A DNA stretch of 64,000 nt from Oryzomicrobium sp. (GTDB lineage Bacteria > Pseudomonadota > Gammaproteobacteria > Burkholderiales > Rhodocyclaceae), in assembly GCF_021287045.1 (NCBI RefSeq), contig NZ_JAJTBG010000002.1, positions 186,001 through 250,000 on the forward strand, written 5' to 3'. The position numbers and the translations under genes are program-made. Positions 1 to 9,535 of this stretch are shown in pieces (positions within the stretch are counted from its first letter, which is position 1; every line of letters starts with the position of its first letter). The notes below the pieces were generated by a model that worked only from the letters and a program-made list of their open reading frames with translations, made no database searches and was not told where the DNA came from.

Positions 1-259
1 ACGGCAGCTGTGGTGCGATGGCGCCGTAGCGCGGGATGGGCGCGGGGCGCAGGCTGCCCCCGGCCGCGCCGGGCGGCCTGGGGCTGGGAGCGTAAATTCC
101 GCCACGCCAAACCCCGCGCCAGTAGGGCGTTTCCAGGCAGGCATCGCGGAGAGCTAGGCGGGGCGCGGCGCTCCACCATGCCATCGTGAAAGTCCGCGCC
201 CCGCCTTGCTTTCCGGCCGATGGCCCGGAGCGCGGGTTAAGCGGCGTCCGGCAGCGGCG
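1..259. other. Intergenic stretch, no gene supported
   Basis: No reading frame here has a recognisable product. The one structure visible is a perfect 12-bp inverted repeat, GGCGGGGCGCGG at 157-168 and its complement at 194-205, separated by 25 bases and followed on the plus strand by TTGCTTT. It could be a weak terminator for a gene left of the window, but the loop is long. Confidence 0.4.
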
Positions 260-646
260 TCAGTCCGCCGGCCGGTCGATCATCACGTAGCGCTTGCGCA
301 CCGGCTCCAGCACGTGGAACTCGCCGCGGAAGCCGGCGGGGATGATGCAGGCGTCGCCGGGGCCGAATTCCTTGGCATGGCCGGCCTCGTCGAGCAGGCG
401 CAGCCGCCCTTCCAGCACGTGAAAGAACTCGTGCCGCCCGGCGTGGAAGGCGATCTTCCACGCCCCGGGCTCGCAGCACCATTCGCCCATGGAGATGGCG
501 CCGTCCTCGGCGCTGTAGGCCTCCCGGGTGGTGCGCAGGGGTGCCGGGGCCGGGCCCACCACCCGCTCCGGCGCGGGCCGGTCGGTGGTGGGGGCGGGCA
601 GGGGGTCGGCGAAGGCGATCAGGGACGGAGGGCAGGGCGTGCTCAT
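260..646 (-). CDS. Cupin-domain protein
   Basis: 128-residue single-domain protein. The C-terminal half is a compact cupin barrel with the pattern HEFFHVLEGRLRL, then FGPGDACIIPAGFRGEF, which gives the usual histidine/glutamate metal-site motif and the second PxG motif. The style matches the ureidoglycine aminohydrolase-like cupin group (DUF861), whose members are often of unknown substrate. The N-terminal 40 residues are Pro/Ala rich and probably flexible. Its ATG overlaps the stop of the upstream M61 peptidase gene by four bases (ATGA), so the two are probably translated together. The specific reaction cannot be read from the sequence. Confidence 0.85.
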   Translation of the reverse strand: MSTPCPPSLIAFADPLPAPTTDRPAPERVVGPAPAPLRTTREAYSAEDGAISMGEWCCEPGAWKIAFHAGRHEFFHVLEGRLRLLDEAGHAKEFGPGDACIIPAGFRGEFHVLEPVRKRYVMIDRPAD

Positions 647-2493
647 GCGGCGGTCTCGGCAGTAGGGGGGGTAGCGCCCAGCCAGTCGGCACGGCGCAGG
701 TGGGCCAAGGGCGCGGCGCGGCGGGCGGGTTTGAGCTGGGCGGTGTCGGCGGCCGGGGCGGCCAGGGTGACGGTTTTTTCCAGCAGTTCGTCGCGGCGGA
801 ACAGGTGCAGGACCACCGCGTCGCCGGCCTGGTGGCGGGCCAGGTGCTTGTCCAGGTTGGCGCCGGTGACGCGCAAGCCGTTCCAGGCCACCAGGGTGTC
901 GCCGGCGGACAGGCCGGCGGCGTGGGCCGGGCCGTCGGCGTAGACGGCGGCGATTTTGGCTTCGCCCGTCGCAGCGCCGCTCTCCAGCTTGATCCCCAGG
1001 ATGGGGGCCTTGGCCGGCGTGTCCCAGGTCAGTTCAACGCCCACGGCCTTGAACAGGGGCGCCAGGTCCAGTTCCTCGGCGGCCTCGACCCGGGCGCGCA
1101 GCCAGCGGGCGACGCCCGTGCCGCCCACCTCGGCCACGGCGGCGAAGATGCCGTCCTCGGCCACGCCGACCCCGGTCTGGCCGTGGCGGCGCCACAGCAG
1201 GCGCATCACGTCGTCCAGGCTGGCGGCGCCGCCGCTCGTCTGGCGCAGCTTGAGGTCCAGCCCCAGGGCGATGGCGGCACCCTTGGCGTAGTAGCTGACC
1301 ACGGCGTTGGCGCTGTTTTCGTCGGGGCGGTAGTACTTGATCCAGGCGTCGAAGGACGATTCGGCCACACTCTGGCGCAGCCGCCCCGGACCCTTCTGCA
1401 CCTGGGTCAGGTTCTTGGCCGCCAGGGCCAAGTAGGCGGCCTGGTCGATAAGGCCGCTGCGCACCAGGGCCAGGTCGTCGTAGTAGCTGGTGAAGCCCTC
1501 GAAGGCCCACAGCAGGCGGGTGTAGTTCTCCACCGCCAGGTCGTAGGGGGTGAAGGCGGCGGGCTTGATGCGCTTGACGTTCCAGGTGTGGAAATACTCG
1601 TGGCTGCACAGGCCGAGAAAGCGCAGGTAACCCTCGGGCAGGGCGCCGGTCGCGGGCAGGCCGTGGGGCAGATCGTCCCGGCTAGCGATCAGGGCAGTGG
1701 AGGCCCGGTGCTCCAGGCCGCCGTAGCCGTCGCCCACGGCCATCACCAGGAACAGGTAGCGCTCCACCGGAGCGGCGCTGCCGGGGGCACCGCCGAACAG
1801 GTCGATCTGCCACTGGCAGACGCGGGTGAGGTCGGCGCACAGGCGGTCCAGGTCCGCCGCGCTCATGGCGTGGCGGCCGGTAATGGCGATGTCGTGGGGC
1901 GCGCCGCCGGCGGTGAAGGTGGCCAGGGTGAAGGTGCCCATTTCCACCGGGTGATCCACTAGTTCATCGTAGTTGGCCGCCTCATAGCCGCCGAAGCCGT
2001 AGGGTTCGGCACCGTTCGCCGCTTTTTTTGCCCGGGGCAAGGTGGTCGCCACTCGCCACGCGGCGTAGGCCTCCCCCGCCGGCCGGCGCAGTTCCACCTG
2101 GCAAGGCCGGTCGGCATGACCTTCGGGCAGCAGGAACAGGCTGGTGCCGTTGAAGAAGCCGTGGGTCTCGTCCAGGTGGGCGGCGCGCACCGACAGGTCC
2201 CAGGCGTAAATGCGGGCGGTGACGGTGAGGGGCTGGCCGGCGGGCACCCGGCCGGCGCGCCAGGTGTGCTTGTCGACCTTGGTCAGCGTGACTGGCACGT
2301 TGCCCGACGATGCGGATATTTCGACCACGTTGCGTGCAAATTCCCGAATCATGTAGCTACCGGGAATCCATGCCGGCAGGCTAAAACGCTGGCCCTGGAC
2401 CTTGGGGTCGGGTAGGGTGCAACTGACCTCGAAGTAGTGGCCGGCAGGGTCGATGGGGGTGACGACGTAACGGAGCGAAGCGGTGGCGGACAT
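643..2493 (-). CDS. M61 family metallopeptidase with PDZ domain
   Basis: 616-residue protein of the M61 glycyl aminopeptidase family. An N-terminal beta-rich domain (IPGSYMIREFARN) is followed by the zinc motif HEYFH at about residue 298 in the family context SHEYFHTWNVKRIKP. A C-terminal PDZ-like domain (about 500-590, AAVYADGPAHAAGLSAGDTL) follows. The family removes N-terminal glycine or alanine from peptides. No signal peptide is visible, so it is probably cytoplasmic. The frame stays open upstream, but MSATASLRYVV at 2493 is the family-like start. Its end overlaps the cupin gene. Confidence 0.92.
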   Translation of the reverse strand: MSATASLRYVVTPIDPAGHYFEVSCTLPDPKVQGQRFSLPAWIPGSYMIREFARNVVEISASSGNVPVTLTKVDKHTWRAGRVPAGQPLTVTARIYAWDLSVRAAHLDETHGFFNGTSLFLLPEGHADRPCQVELRRPAGEAYAAWRVATTLPRAKKAANGAEPYGFGGYEAANYDELVDHPVEMGTFTLATFTAGGAPHDIAITGRHAMSAADLDRLCADLTRVCQWQIDLFGGAPGSAAPVERYLFLVMAVGDGYGGLEHRASTALIASRDDLPHGLPATGALPEGYLRFLGLCSHEYFHTWNVKRIKPAAFTPYDLAVENYTRLLWAFEGFTSYYDDLALVRSGLIDQAAYLALAAKNLTQVQKGPGRLRQSVAESSFDAWIKYYRPDENSANAVVSYYAKGAAIALGLDLKLRQTSGGAASLDDVMRLLWRRHGQTGVGVAEDGIFAAVAEVGGTGVARWLRARVEAAEELDLAPLFKAVGVELTWDTPAKAPILGIKLESGAATGEAKIAAVYADGPAHAAGLSAGDTLVAWNGLRVTGANLDKHLARHQAGDAVVLHLFRRDELLEKTVTLAAPAADTAQLKPARRAAPLAHLRRADWLGATPPTAETAA

Positions 2494-2527
2494 GGGGTGT
2501 CGGTGGCGGGACGGAGACGTGAAACGG

Positions 2528-3493
2528 ATGGGGACGACACGGCAGGCGGCGGGGCCGGGCATTACCGTGGAGGCAGGACTTGAGGCGGCGCCAGGCGGGA
2601 CCGCCGCCAACGCAACGGGCCGGCCGCAAGGCAGCCTTGTTCGGGAGCCTATTGTAGCCCTGGCATTCCTGGGCGCCGCGCTGCTGGGCCTGGCGGGCTG
2701 CGCCGGGCAACCGCCGGATCGAGCCGTCACTGCCGCCCCAGCCACATCCTCCACGGCCCCGCTTCCCGCCCCGGCCGCCCCATCCGCCCTACCGCTCCGG
2801 GTGGCGGTGGACGTGGGCCATACCCTGTCCGCCTCCGGCGCCACCAGCGCCCGGGGCACCAGCGAATTCGACTTCAACCTGAACCTGGCCCAGGTGCTGC
2901 GCCCCGCCTTGGAAAGCCGGGGCATCGCCGTGCAGCCGGTCAATTTCGACGGCCTGATCGACGTACCCAACGACAGCGGCGGCGCCAGTGGTGGCAACAG
3001 CGGCGCCGGCAACAGCCTGCAAGCCCGGGTCGATGCCGCCGCCGGCAGCGCCTTCCTGCTCTCGATCCACCACGATTCGGTGCAGCCCTCCAAGCTCATC
3101 CCCTGGACCTGGGAAGGCCGGCACCTCGACTACTCCGACGAATACCGAGGCTTCGTCTTCTTCGTCTCCCACCGCAACCCGCAACTGGCCAAGAGCCTGG
3201 CCTGCGCTTCGGCCATGGGCCGCGCCCTACGCCAGCGCGGCTTCGTCCCCGCCACCCACCACGGCACCACCCCCGCCGGCACGCCCCGCCCCTGGGCCGA
3301 TGAGGAAAACGGCGTGCGCTTTTACGACACCCTGTACGTCATCTCCCACAGCCCAATGCCGGCGGCGCTGTTTGAAGCGGGGATGTTGAAGAATCGGGAG
3401 GAGGAGTTGCTGCTGCTGGAGCGGGGGAGGCAGGGGGTAATGGCGGAGGGCTTATCTGAAGGGCTGGCGGGTTGCTTGGATGCTAGCAAGTGA
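2528..3493 (+). CDS. N-acetylmuramoyl-L-alanine amidase, lipoprotein-like
   Basis: Amidase_3-type cell-wall hydrolase. After a hydrophobic segment and lipobox (ALLGLAGC) the catalytic domain starts with VAVDVGHT, the first zinc ligand. It continues through the conserved glutamate (TSEFDFNLNL), SIHHDSV with the second histidine, and a late FEAGMLKN glutamate. It should cleave the amide bond between MurNAc and the stem peptide at the outer or inner membrane. The lipobox cysteine is about 58 residues from this ATG, which is long for a signal peptide. The start is therefore uncertain (GTG at 2567 is an alternative). It is divergent from the M61 gene, and the intergenic region is very short. Confidence 0.85.
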   Translation: MGTTRQAAGPGITVEAGLEAAPGGTAANATGRPQGSLVREPIVALAFLGAALLGLAGCAGQPPDRAVTAAPATSSTAPLPAPAAPSALPLRVAVDVGHTLSASGATSARGTSEFDFNLNLAQVLRPALESRGIAVQPVNFDGLIDVPNDSGGASGGNSGAGNSLQARVDAAAGSAFLLSIHHDSVQPSKLIPWTWEGRHLDYSDEYRGFVFFVSHRNPQLAKSLACASAMGRALRQRGFVPATHHGTTPAGTPRPWADEENGVRFYDTLYVISHSPMPAALFEAGMLKNREEELLLLERGRQGVMAEGLSEGLAGCLDASK

Positions 3494-3649
3494 TGGAAGT
3501 AGAGGCGGCCTGCCCATGCTGAGAGCGGCTTGGATATCGGCTTCCGGCCATACGAGGTTCTTGGGTAACTGGCATATAGGGCATGGTTAGTTGAAATGTC
3601 TATGTGATAAAACCCCGCAACACCGATTAACTGTACGTTGGCTACACAA

Positions 3650-4294
3650 ATGACATCCGCTGACCGCCCCAGTATCTTTGCGGAACTCGGCATCCCGAAA
3701 TTGCCGGGACCTCCGACTTCTGAAGACCAACTATTCTCGACCCAAGAGGACTGGTGGAACAACGCATGCATGAATTGGTCCTCGTCAGGATGGAGCCTGT
3801 ACGCGTCTGGTTATAAGGACGCTGCGGACACGTTAGTCATGAAGGTTGAGGAGAGTTCCACCAACCAGGACACCTTCGTGTATCCCGTTTTGTTCTTATA
3901 TCGCCAGTACCTTGAACTCCAACTCAAGATGATGGTGCGAACGCTGAGACACTTGCATGACATCGGAAAAGACTTCCAAAAGGGGCACAAAATTGATGTG
4001 CTTTGGACTGAAGTAGCGGAGCTACTTCGGCGGGCGTTCCCAAATGAATCGAGGGCCGAGCTTGTCGAGACTGGCCGACTGATTCACGAATTCGCAAATG
4101 TTGACCCCCTGTCCACGGCATTCAGATACCCGGTCGACACGGATGGGAATCCTTCGCTTCCAGGCATCAAGTACATCAATCTCAGGAACGTTCGCGAGGT
4201 GATGGCCAAGATTTCAATATTGCTTGATGGCGCATATTCGATGGCCTACGACGCTCTCCAATACAAACTAGAGATGGAACGTCAGTTTCGTTGA
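3650..4294 (+). CDS. Hypothetical protein, possible HEPN-like fold
   Basis: 214-residue protein of unknown function. Codon use and GC are clearly lower than in the flanking genes, suggesting recent acquisition as a single-gene islet between an amidase and murB. A central helix pair (YRQYLELQLKMMVRTLRHL, then KGHKIDVLW) resembles the layout of HEPN/AbiV-type helical bundles, but no RX4-6H motif is present, so this is only a hint. ATG at 3650 is preferred over the in-frame TTG at 3638. Confidence 0.6.
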   Translation: MTSADRPSIFAELGIPKLPGPPTSEDQLFSTQEDWWNNACMNWSSSGWSLYASGYKDAADTLVMKVEESSTNQDTFVYPVLFLYRQYLELQLKMMVRTLRHLHDIGKDFQKGHKIDVLWTEVAELLRRAFPNESRAELVETGRLIHEFANVDPLSTAFRYPVDTDGNPSLPGIKYINLRNVREVMAKISILLDGAYSMAYDALQYKLEMERQFR

Positions 4295-4472
4295 AAAGCG
4301 TACTGAACGTGTGCGGCCAACACGCTCTCAAGCAGGATGCTGCGCCTCCGCGTCATCCTCACCATCTTCCTTAGCCACATTCCCTGGCTGGTGGTCCTGG
4401 CAAGTTTCCACGCTCCGCCCTGCTTTCCGAATGTAGCCCGACACCGACAACCACCAAAGTCGGTGAGTCCAA

Positions 4473-5558
4473 TCAGAGAAAAATCGGTTCCGGCGTCAAT
4501 TCCACGCCAAACTTCGCCGCCACATCCGCCTGCACGGCGCGCATCACCGTCGCCACGTCTTCACCCTTCGCCCCCCCCAGATTCACCAGCACCAGGGCCT
4601 GTTTTTCGTACATGCCGGCGGGGCCGAGGCGTTTGCCTTTCCAGCCGGATTGCTCGATCAGCCAGCCGGCGGCGAGCTTGATGTGGCCGTCGGGCTGGGG
4701 GTAGCGGGGTAGGCCCGGGTGGGCGGCGGCCAGGCGCTCGGCGGTGGCGGCGTCCACCACCGGGTTGTGGAAGAAGCTGCCGGCGTTGGGCACCGCCATT
4801 GGGTCGGGCAGCTTGGCGCGGCGAATAGAAATGACCGCCTCGGCCACCTGGGCCGGGGTGGGGGTGGATTGGCCCCGTTCCTCCAGCCAGCGGGCCAGGT
4901 CGGCGTAGCGGACGATGGGCTGCCAGGCCTTGGGCAGGCGGAACACGACCCGGGTGATGGCGATGCGTCCGGTGAGGTGCCAGCCCTGCTGCTTGAACAG
5001 GCTGTCCCGGTAGGCGAAGCGGCAGTCGTCCCGGGTGAAGGTGCGTTCCTCGCCGGTTTCCAGATCGATGGCTTCGACCCGGTGTAGGCGTTCGGCCACT
5101 TCCAGGCCGTAGGCGCCGATGTTTTGGATGGGGGCGGCGCCCACGGTGCCGGGGATGAGGGCCAGGTTTTCCAGACCCGGGTAGCCGGCTTGCAGGGTCC
5201 ACAACACGAAGTCGTGCCAGTTCTCGCCGGCGCCGCCGGCCACGTACCAGGCGTCGGCGTCCTCACCCACCAGTTCGCGGCCGGGGATGGCCATCTTCAG
5301 CACCAGGCCGGGAAAGTCGCCGGTGAGCACCAGGTTGCTGCCGCCGCCGAGGACGAAGCGGGGCAGGGTGGCCAAGACGGGATCGGCGGCCAGGGCGCGG
5401 TGCAGGGCCTGCAACTGGGCCGGCGCAGTCACCGTCAGCAATTGGGCGGCCGTGGCCGGCAGGGCCAGGGTGTTGAGGCGGGACAGGTCGGCAGCGGCGT
5501 GCAAGGTGCCGATGGCGCCCAGCGCGGCGGCGGGGGGCACGGGGAGGGAGGCGGTCAT
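4473..5558 (-). CDS. murB: UDP-N-acetylmuramate dehydrogenase
   Basis: 361-residue MurB, the FAD-dependent enzyme that reduces UDP-GlcNAc enolpyruvate to UDP-MurNAc in cytoplasmic peptidoglycan synthesis. FAD-binding motifs [10 protein letters not shown] and [17 protein letters not shown] are intact. The catalytic serine lies in AGSFFHNP, and the C-terminal [15 protein letters not shown] is present. It has the long (type I) architecture typical of proteobacteria. The start overlaps the stop of the PACE gene by four bases (ATGA), so the two appear translationally coupled. Confidence 0.97.
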   Translation of the reverse strand: MTASLPVPPAAALGAIGTLHAAADLSRLNTLALPATAAQLLTVTAPAQLQALHRALAADPVLATLPRFVLGGGSNLVLTGDFPGLVLKMAIPGRELVGEDADAWYVAGGAGENWHDFVLWTLQAGYPGLENLALIPGTVGAAPIQNIGAYGLEVAERLHRVEAIDLETGEERTFTRDDCRFAYRDSLFKQQGWHLTGRIAITRVVFRLPKAWQPIVRYADLARWLEERGQSTPTPAQVAEAVISIRRAKLPDPMAVPNAGSFFHNPVVDAATAERLAAAHPGLPRYPQPDGHIKLAAGWLIEQSGWKGKRLGPAGMYEKQALVLVNLGGAKGEDVATVMRAVQADVAAKFGVELTPEPIFL

Positions 5559-6118
5559 GGAGTGTCGTCCGAAGCGGAAGTAGCCGGCGCGGCGTTAGTG
5601 TCCGCCAGAAGCCCTGGCGTCGCCGTAGCGGCGGCCCGGGGCGCGGGAATGGGGAAGACCCGGTCGTAGGCCAGGTTGAACAGGTAGGCGTAGGCCGTGT
5701 AGGTAAGGGCCAGGCCGATGTCGGCCACCAGGGCGGGCCACCAGGCGAGGCCGGTCCAGGCGACGATGATCGGCAGGGTGAGGACGAGCAGGCCGCCTTC
5801 GAAGCCCAGGGCATGGACGAGGCGCCACACCGCCGGGCGCCGGTCGGCCTGGCGCCGGGCCAGGCGCCATTCGAGCCGGTCGAAGGCGGTGCAATAGAGG
5901 CCGTTCCACAGGGCCGCCACCAGGGCGAGCACGGCGAGCAGGCCCACCGAGTCGAGCAGCGGCGTACCGCTGGCCCAGGAAAAGCCCGGGGTGATGAGCA
6001 CCAGGCCGAACACTTCGAACAGGGCCACCTGGCGCACCCGGTCGGCCAGGGTGCGCAGCGGTGCGGCGCGGGTGGCCGGGTCGGCGTCGGCGACGTTGCC
6101 GGTCGTGGTGACGCTCAT
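5555..6118 (-). CDS. PACE-family transmembrane pair efflux protein
   Basis: 187-residue membrane protein with two bacterial transmembrane pair repeats. The first repeat carries [14 protein letters not shown], the linker [11 protein letters not shown] matches the family WNxxxxxxFD motif, and the second repeat has [13 protein letters not shown]. Four hydrophobic helices are evident. The PACE family (AceI type) exports biocides such as chlorhexidine by proton exchange. The substrate here is unknown. It lies between the radical SAM gene and murB and overlaps the murB start. Confidence 0.9.
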   Translation of the reverse strand: MSVTTTGNVADADPATRAAPLRTLADRVRQVALFEVFGLVLITPGFSWASGTPLLDSVGLLAVLALVAALWNGLYCTAFDRLEWRLARRQADRRPAVWRLVHALGFEGGLLVLTLPIIVAWTGLAWWPALVADIGLALTYTAYAYLFNLAYDRVFPIPAPRAAATATPGLLADTNAAPATSASDDTP

Positions 6119-6120
6119 CG

Positions 6121-7020
6121 TCACAGCCCCCGGGCCCAGGCGGGGCGCAGCGGCGCCGTTTCCGGCGTGGCCAGGGCGCTGCGCACCTGGGCGAGCAGCC
6201 GCGCCTTGTCCACCGGCAGGTTGCCCTTCAATACAAGCCAGTTGGACGCATGATCGCTGCGGAAGACGGTACGTTTGAGTTCCAGCCCCGTTAGCAGGCG
6301 CTCCATTTCCGCCAGCAGGCCGGGCAGGTCCAGGGGCTGCCATTCCGGAAAGCCGGCGCGGAAGCGCTCCTCGCCCTTGGGAAAGCTCACCACCAGGGTG
6401 GCCAGGAATTCGGGCTGGGTGGCGTTGATCAGCCGGGCCGAATTGTCGGCGTGCTGCTGCCAGAAGGCGGTGCCACCCAGGCCGTTGAGCAGCATCACCG
6501 AGCGGGTGATGCCGGCCGCGCCGAGCTTGTCCAGGGCCTCCCGGGTGGTGTCGAAGGTCTCGCCCTTGTTCACCCGGGCCAGCACCGTGTCGTCGCCGGA
6601 TTCGGCGCCCACGTAGGCCAGGGACAGGCCAGCCTCGCGCAGGGCGCGCAGCTCGTCCACGCTCTTTTTGCGCAGGTTGCGCGGCAGGCAGTAGCTGGAA
6701 ACCCGGCGCACCCCGGGCAGGTGGGCGCGGATCGCCTCCAGGTAGGCGAGCAGGCGCCGGGTGGGCAGCACCAGGGCGTCGCCGTCGGCGAGGAAGACGC
6801 GGCGCAGCCGGTCGCCGTACAGCTCGCCCAGGCGGCGGATGCCGTCGATCACCTCGTCCTCGTCCCGAGCGCGGAAGCGCTTCTGCGGGGCGGTGTACAT
6901 CTCGCAGTAGGTGCACTGGTTCCACGAGCAGCCGTCGGTGACGGGCAGGATCAGGGATTCCGCCTCGCTGGGGGGACGGAACACGGGCTCGACGTAACGG
7001 AGGGGGAAGGCGGCGGACAT
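6121..7020 (-). CDS. Radical SAM protein
   Basis: 299-residue radical SAM enzyme. The N-terminal cluster motif is DGCSWNQCTYC, that is C-x4-C-x2-C rather than the common C-x3-C-x2-C. It is followed by TIM-barrel elements VFLADGDAL and LAYVGAESGDDTVL. No extra iron-sulfur domain or B12 domain is apparent, and the C-terminus ends after a short helical tail. Members of this COG1032-like group are usually of unknown function. The stop is two bases from the start of the PACE gene, indicating one transcript. Confidence 0.88.
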   Translation of the reverse strand: MSAAFPLRYVEPVFRPPSEAESLILPVTDGCSWNQCTYCEMYTAPQKRFRARDEDEVIDGIRRLGELYGDRLRRVFLADGDALVLPTRRLLAYLEAIRAHLPGVRRVSSYCLPRNLRKKSVDELRALREAGLSLAYVGAESGDDTVLARVNKGETFDTTREALDKLGAAGITRSVMLLNGLGGTAFWQQHADNSARLINATQPEFLATLVVSFPKGEERFRAGFPEWQPLDLPGLLAEMERLLTGLELKRTVFRSDHASNWLVLKGNLPVDKARLLAQVRSALATPETAPLRPAWARGL

Positions 7021-7165
7021 GGGGGCGGCGGCAACGATGCGACGACGCCGGGCGGGGCGGGCGCCCGGCCCGGCACAAACGTCGATTTTAGGGGAAGCGC
7101 CGCCCCGGGCCTAATCCGGCCGGACGGGGTGGCGGCACAGGCCGTGGGACGCCCCGCGCCAGCCC

Positions 7166-7567
7166 TCAGTTCGCCCAGCGCAGCACCAGCCGACCGCCAC
7201 CCTTGGGCGTCAGGCTGACGGTCTGGGTTTCGCGCTTGCCGGCGTAGGTGGCCTGGACCGTGTAGCGACCGGCCTGGGTGACGTCCACCTGGCCGATGGG
7301 GCCGCAGGCGGGGTCGCTGGCGAAGGCGCCCTTGGGGCCGCCGATCTGGGTCTGGACCCCGGACAGGTAGGCGCCGCCCGGCCCGGCGAAGAGGACGGTC
7401 AGGGCGTGGTTGTGGGCGTCCGCCAGCATGGGGGCCGATTCCTCGGCGCCCACGCCGCCGCACACCAGGGCCACCTCCGGCGCCTTGGCCGGGGCCGCCT
7501 GCGTCACCTGTACCGCCTGGGCGGTCAGGCCGAGCAGGGCGGCAGCCATCAGGATCGGGATTCGCAT
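7166..7567 (-). CDS. Exported hypothetical protein
   Basis: 133-residue protein with a clear Sec signal (MRIPILMAAALLGLTAQA). The mature part is a small beta-rich domain ending in GRYTVQATYAGKRETQTVSLTPKGGGRLVLRW, like a carboxypeptidase-regulatory or immunoglobulin-like fold. Two cysteines (LVCGG and DPACG) could form a disulfide in the periplasm. A strong AAAGGAG ribosome site precedes the ATG. I do not recognise the family. Confidence 0.75.
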   Translation of the reverse strand: MRIPILMAAALLGLTAQAVQVTQAAPAKAPEVALVCGGVGAEESAPMLADAHNHALTVLFAGPGGAYLSGVQTQIGGPKGAFASDPACGPIGQVDVTQAGRYTVQATYAGKRETQTVSLTPKGGGRLVLRWAN

Positions 7568-7687
7568 CGCGCGCTCCTTTCTCGAACGATCAGGGGAAAT
7601 CTCTTCTAGGCATAGACGATCCCGGCGGCTTTCACCACCGGCAGCCTGGGTCCGGGCCGGGGAACGGGGCTAGAATCCGCCTCAGCC

Positions 7688-8287
7688 ATGACCGCCACTC
7701 CCGCCACTCCCGCCACGCCCCCCTGCTCCACGCCCGCCGAGCCCCGCACCGCCGTTCTGGCGCCCCATCCCGACTTTCCCGCACCTTCGGTCGATGGCAT
7801 TACCGTGACCGTGGCCGCCACCACGGCGAGCGGACTGCGCCTGGACTACCGGCTGACCGGCGACCTGGCGGCGTTGCGGGTGCCCACCGCCGCATCCCCG
7901 GTGGAGCCGGACCGACTGTGGGCCCACACCTGCTTCGAGGTCTTTCTCACCCGGGGCGAGGGGCTGGCCTACCGGGAATACAACTTCTCGCCCTCGGGCC
8001 AGTGGGCCGGCTACGGCTTTACCGCCTACCGGCAGCGCGACGCCGCCATCCTGCCGGCGCCGGTCTGCGACTGGCGTGCCTTTCCCGGTGAATTGGCGCT
8101 CACCGTGACCCTGCCGGCCGAGGCCCTGCCCACGGGCGACGGCCCCCTGCGCCTGGCCCTGACCACCGTGCTGGAACGGGCCGACGGTGCCCCCGGCCCC
8201 CTGTCCTATTGGGCCTTGGCCCACCCGGCCGGCAAGCCCGACTTTCATCACCGGGACGGTTTCGTCCTGGCCCTGCCCGACCTGTAG
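7688..8287 (+). CDS. DOMON-like domain protein
   Basis: 199-residue soluble protein that resembles the DOMON-like/type 9 carbohydrate-binding proteins common in Betaproteobacteria. Characteristic stretches are RLWAHTCFEVFL, YREYNFSPSGQWAGY and the terminal KPDFHHRDGFVLAL. No signal peptide is present. The stop is eight bases before the next ATG, so it is likely an operon with the DUF1343 gene. The ligand is unknown. Confidence 0.85.
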   Translation: MTATPATPATPPCSTPAEPRTAVLAPHPDFPAPSVDGITVTVAATTASGLRLDYRLTGDLAALRVPTAASPVEPDRLWAHTCFEVFLTRGEGLAYREYNFSPSGQWAGYGFTAYRQRDAAILPAPVCDWRAFPGELALTVTLPAEALPTGDGPLRLALTTVLERADGAPGPLSYWALAHPAGKPDFHHRDGFVLALPDL

Positions 8288-8295
8288 GAAGCCCC

Positions 8296-9522
8296 ATGAT
8301 CCAGTTTGGCCTCGACCGCCTGCTTGCCGATCCCGCCCTGCGCCGCCCCCTGGCGGGCAAGCGGGTCGCCCTCCTCGCCCACCCAGCCTCCGTCACCCGG
8401 GACCTGACCCATTCCCTGGACGCCCTGGCGGCCCTGGCCGATCTCAATATCACCGCCGCCTTCGGCCCCCAGCACGGCCTGCGCGGCGACAAACAGGACA
8501 ACATGGTGGAGTCCCCGGACTACGTGGACCCCCTGCACGGCATCCCCGTCTTCAGCCTCTACGGCGAGGTGCGCCGGCCCACGGACGCCATGATGGACAG
8601 CTTCGACGTGCTGCTGGTCGATCTCCAGGACCTGGGCTGCCGCATCTACACCTTCATCACCACCCTGCGCTACGTGCTGGAAGCCGCCGCCAAGCACGGC
8701 AAGAGCGTCTGGGTACTGGACCGCCCCAACCCCGCCGGCCGCCCGGTGGAGGGCCTGCTGCTGCGCCAGGGTTGGGAGAGCTTCGTCGGCGCCGGGCCGC
8801 TGCCCATGCGCCACGGCCTGACCATGGGCGAGCTGGCCCGCTGGTTCATCGCCACCCTCAAGCTGGACGTGGATTGCCAGGTGGTCACCATGGCCGGCTG
8901 GCAGCCCGAGGCCGCCCCCGGTTACGGCTGGCCCCTGGGGGAGCGCAGTTGGGTGAACCCCAGCCCCAACGCCCCCAACCTTTCCATGGCCCGGGCCTAC
9001 GCCGGCACCGTCATGCTCGAAGGCACCACCCTGTCCGAAGGCCGGGGCACGACGCGGCCCCTGGAACTGTTCGGCGCCCCGGACATCGACGCCCGGGCCA
9101 TCATCGCCGAGATGCGCGCCCTGGCCCCGGAGTGGTTGCAGGGCTGCGTGTTGCGGGACTGCTGGTTCGAACCCACCTTCCACAAGCACGCCGGGAAGCT
9201 CTGCCACGGCGTGCAGATCCACGTCGAAGACGCGGCCCATTACGACCACGGCGTCTTCAAGCCCTGGCGCCTGCAAACCCTGGCCTTCAAGGCCCTGCGC
9301 CGCTTGCAGCCGGAGTATCCGATCTGGCGCGATTTCCCCTACGAATACGAGCGGGACCGCCTGGCCATCGACCTGATCAACGGCAGCCCGCTGCTGCGGG
9401 AATGGGTGGACGCCCCCACCGCCACCCCGGCCGACTTCGAGGCCCTGGTGCGGCCGGACGAGGCGGCCTGGGAGGTCGAACGGGCGCCCTTCCTGCTCTA
9501 CGGCGACGCTTCCTGCATCTGA
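8296..9522 (+). CDS. DUF1343 protein, NamZ-like exo-muramidase
   Basis: 408-residue protein covering the whole DUF1343 family. Characterised members (NamZ) release terminal N-acetylmuramic acid from muropeptide fragments. Conserved stretches include FGPQHGLRGD, VDLQDLGCRIYTFITTL, VLDRPNPAGR, EGTTLSEGRGTTRPLELFGAP and FEPTFHKHAGKLCHGVQIH. No signal sequence is seen, so it probably acts in the cytoplasm or its sorting is unusual. The longer frame upstream overlaps the DOMON gene. ATG at 8296 just after that gene's stop is the natural start. Confidence 0.9.
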   Translation: MIQFGLDRLLADPALRRPLAGKRVALLAHPASVTRDLTHSLDALAALADLNITAAFGPQHGLRGDKQDNMVESPDYVDPLHGIPVFSLYGEVRRPTDAMMDSFDVLLVDLQDLGCRIYTFITTLRYVLEAAAKHGKSVWVLDRPNPAGRPVEGLLLRQGWESFVGAGPLPMRHGLTMGELARWFIATLKLDVDCQVVTMAGWQPEAAPGYGWPLGERSWVNPSPNAPNLSMARAYAGTVMLEGTTLSEGRGTTRPLELFGAPDIDARAIIAEMRALAPEWLQGCVLRDCWFEPTFHKHAGKLCHGVQIHVEDAAHYDHGVFKPWRLQTLAFKALRRLQPEYPIWRDFPYEYERDRLAIDLINGSPLLREWVDAPTATPADFEALVRPDEAAWEVERAPFLLYGDASCI

Positions 9523-9535
9523 CCCTCCCGCCAGC

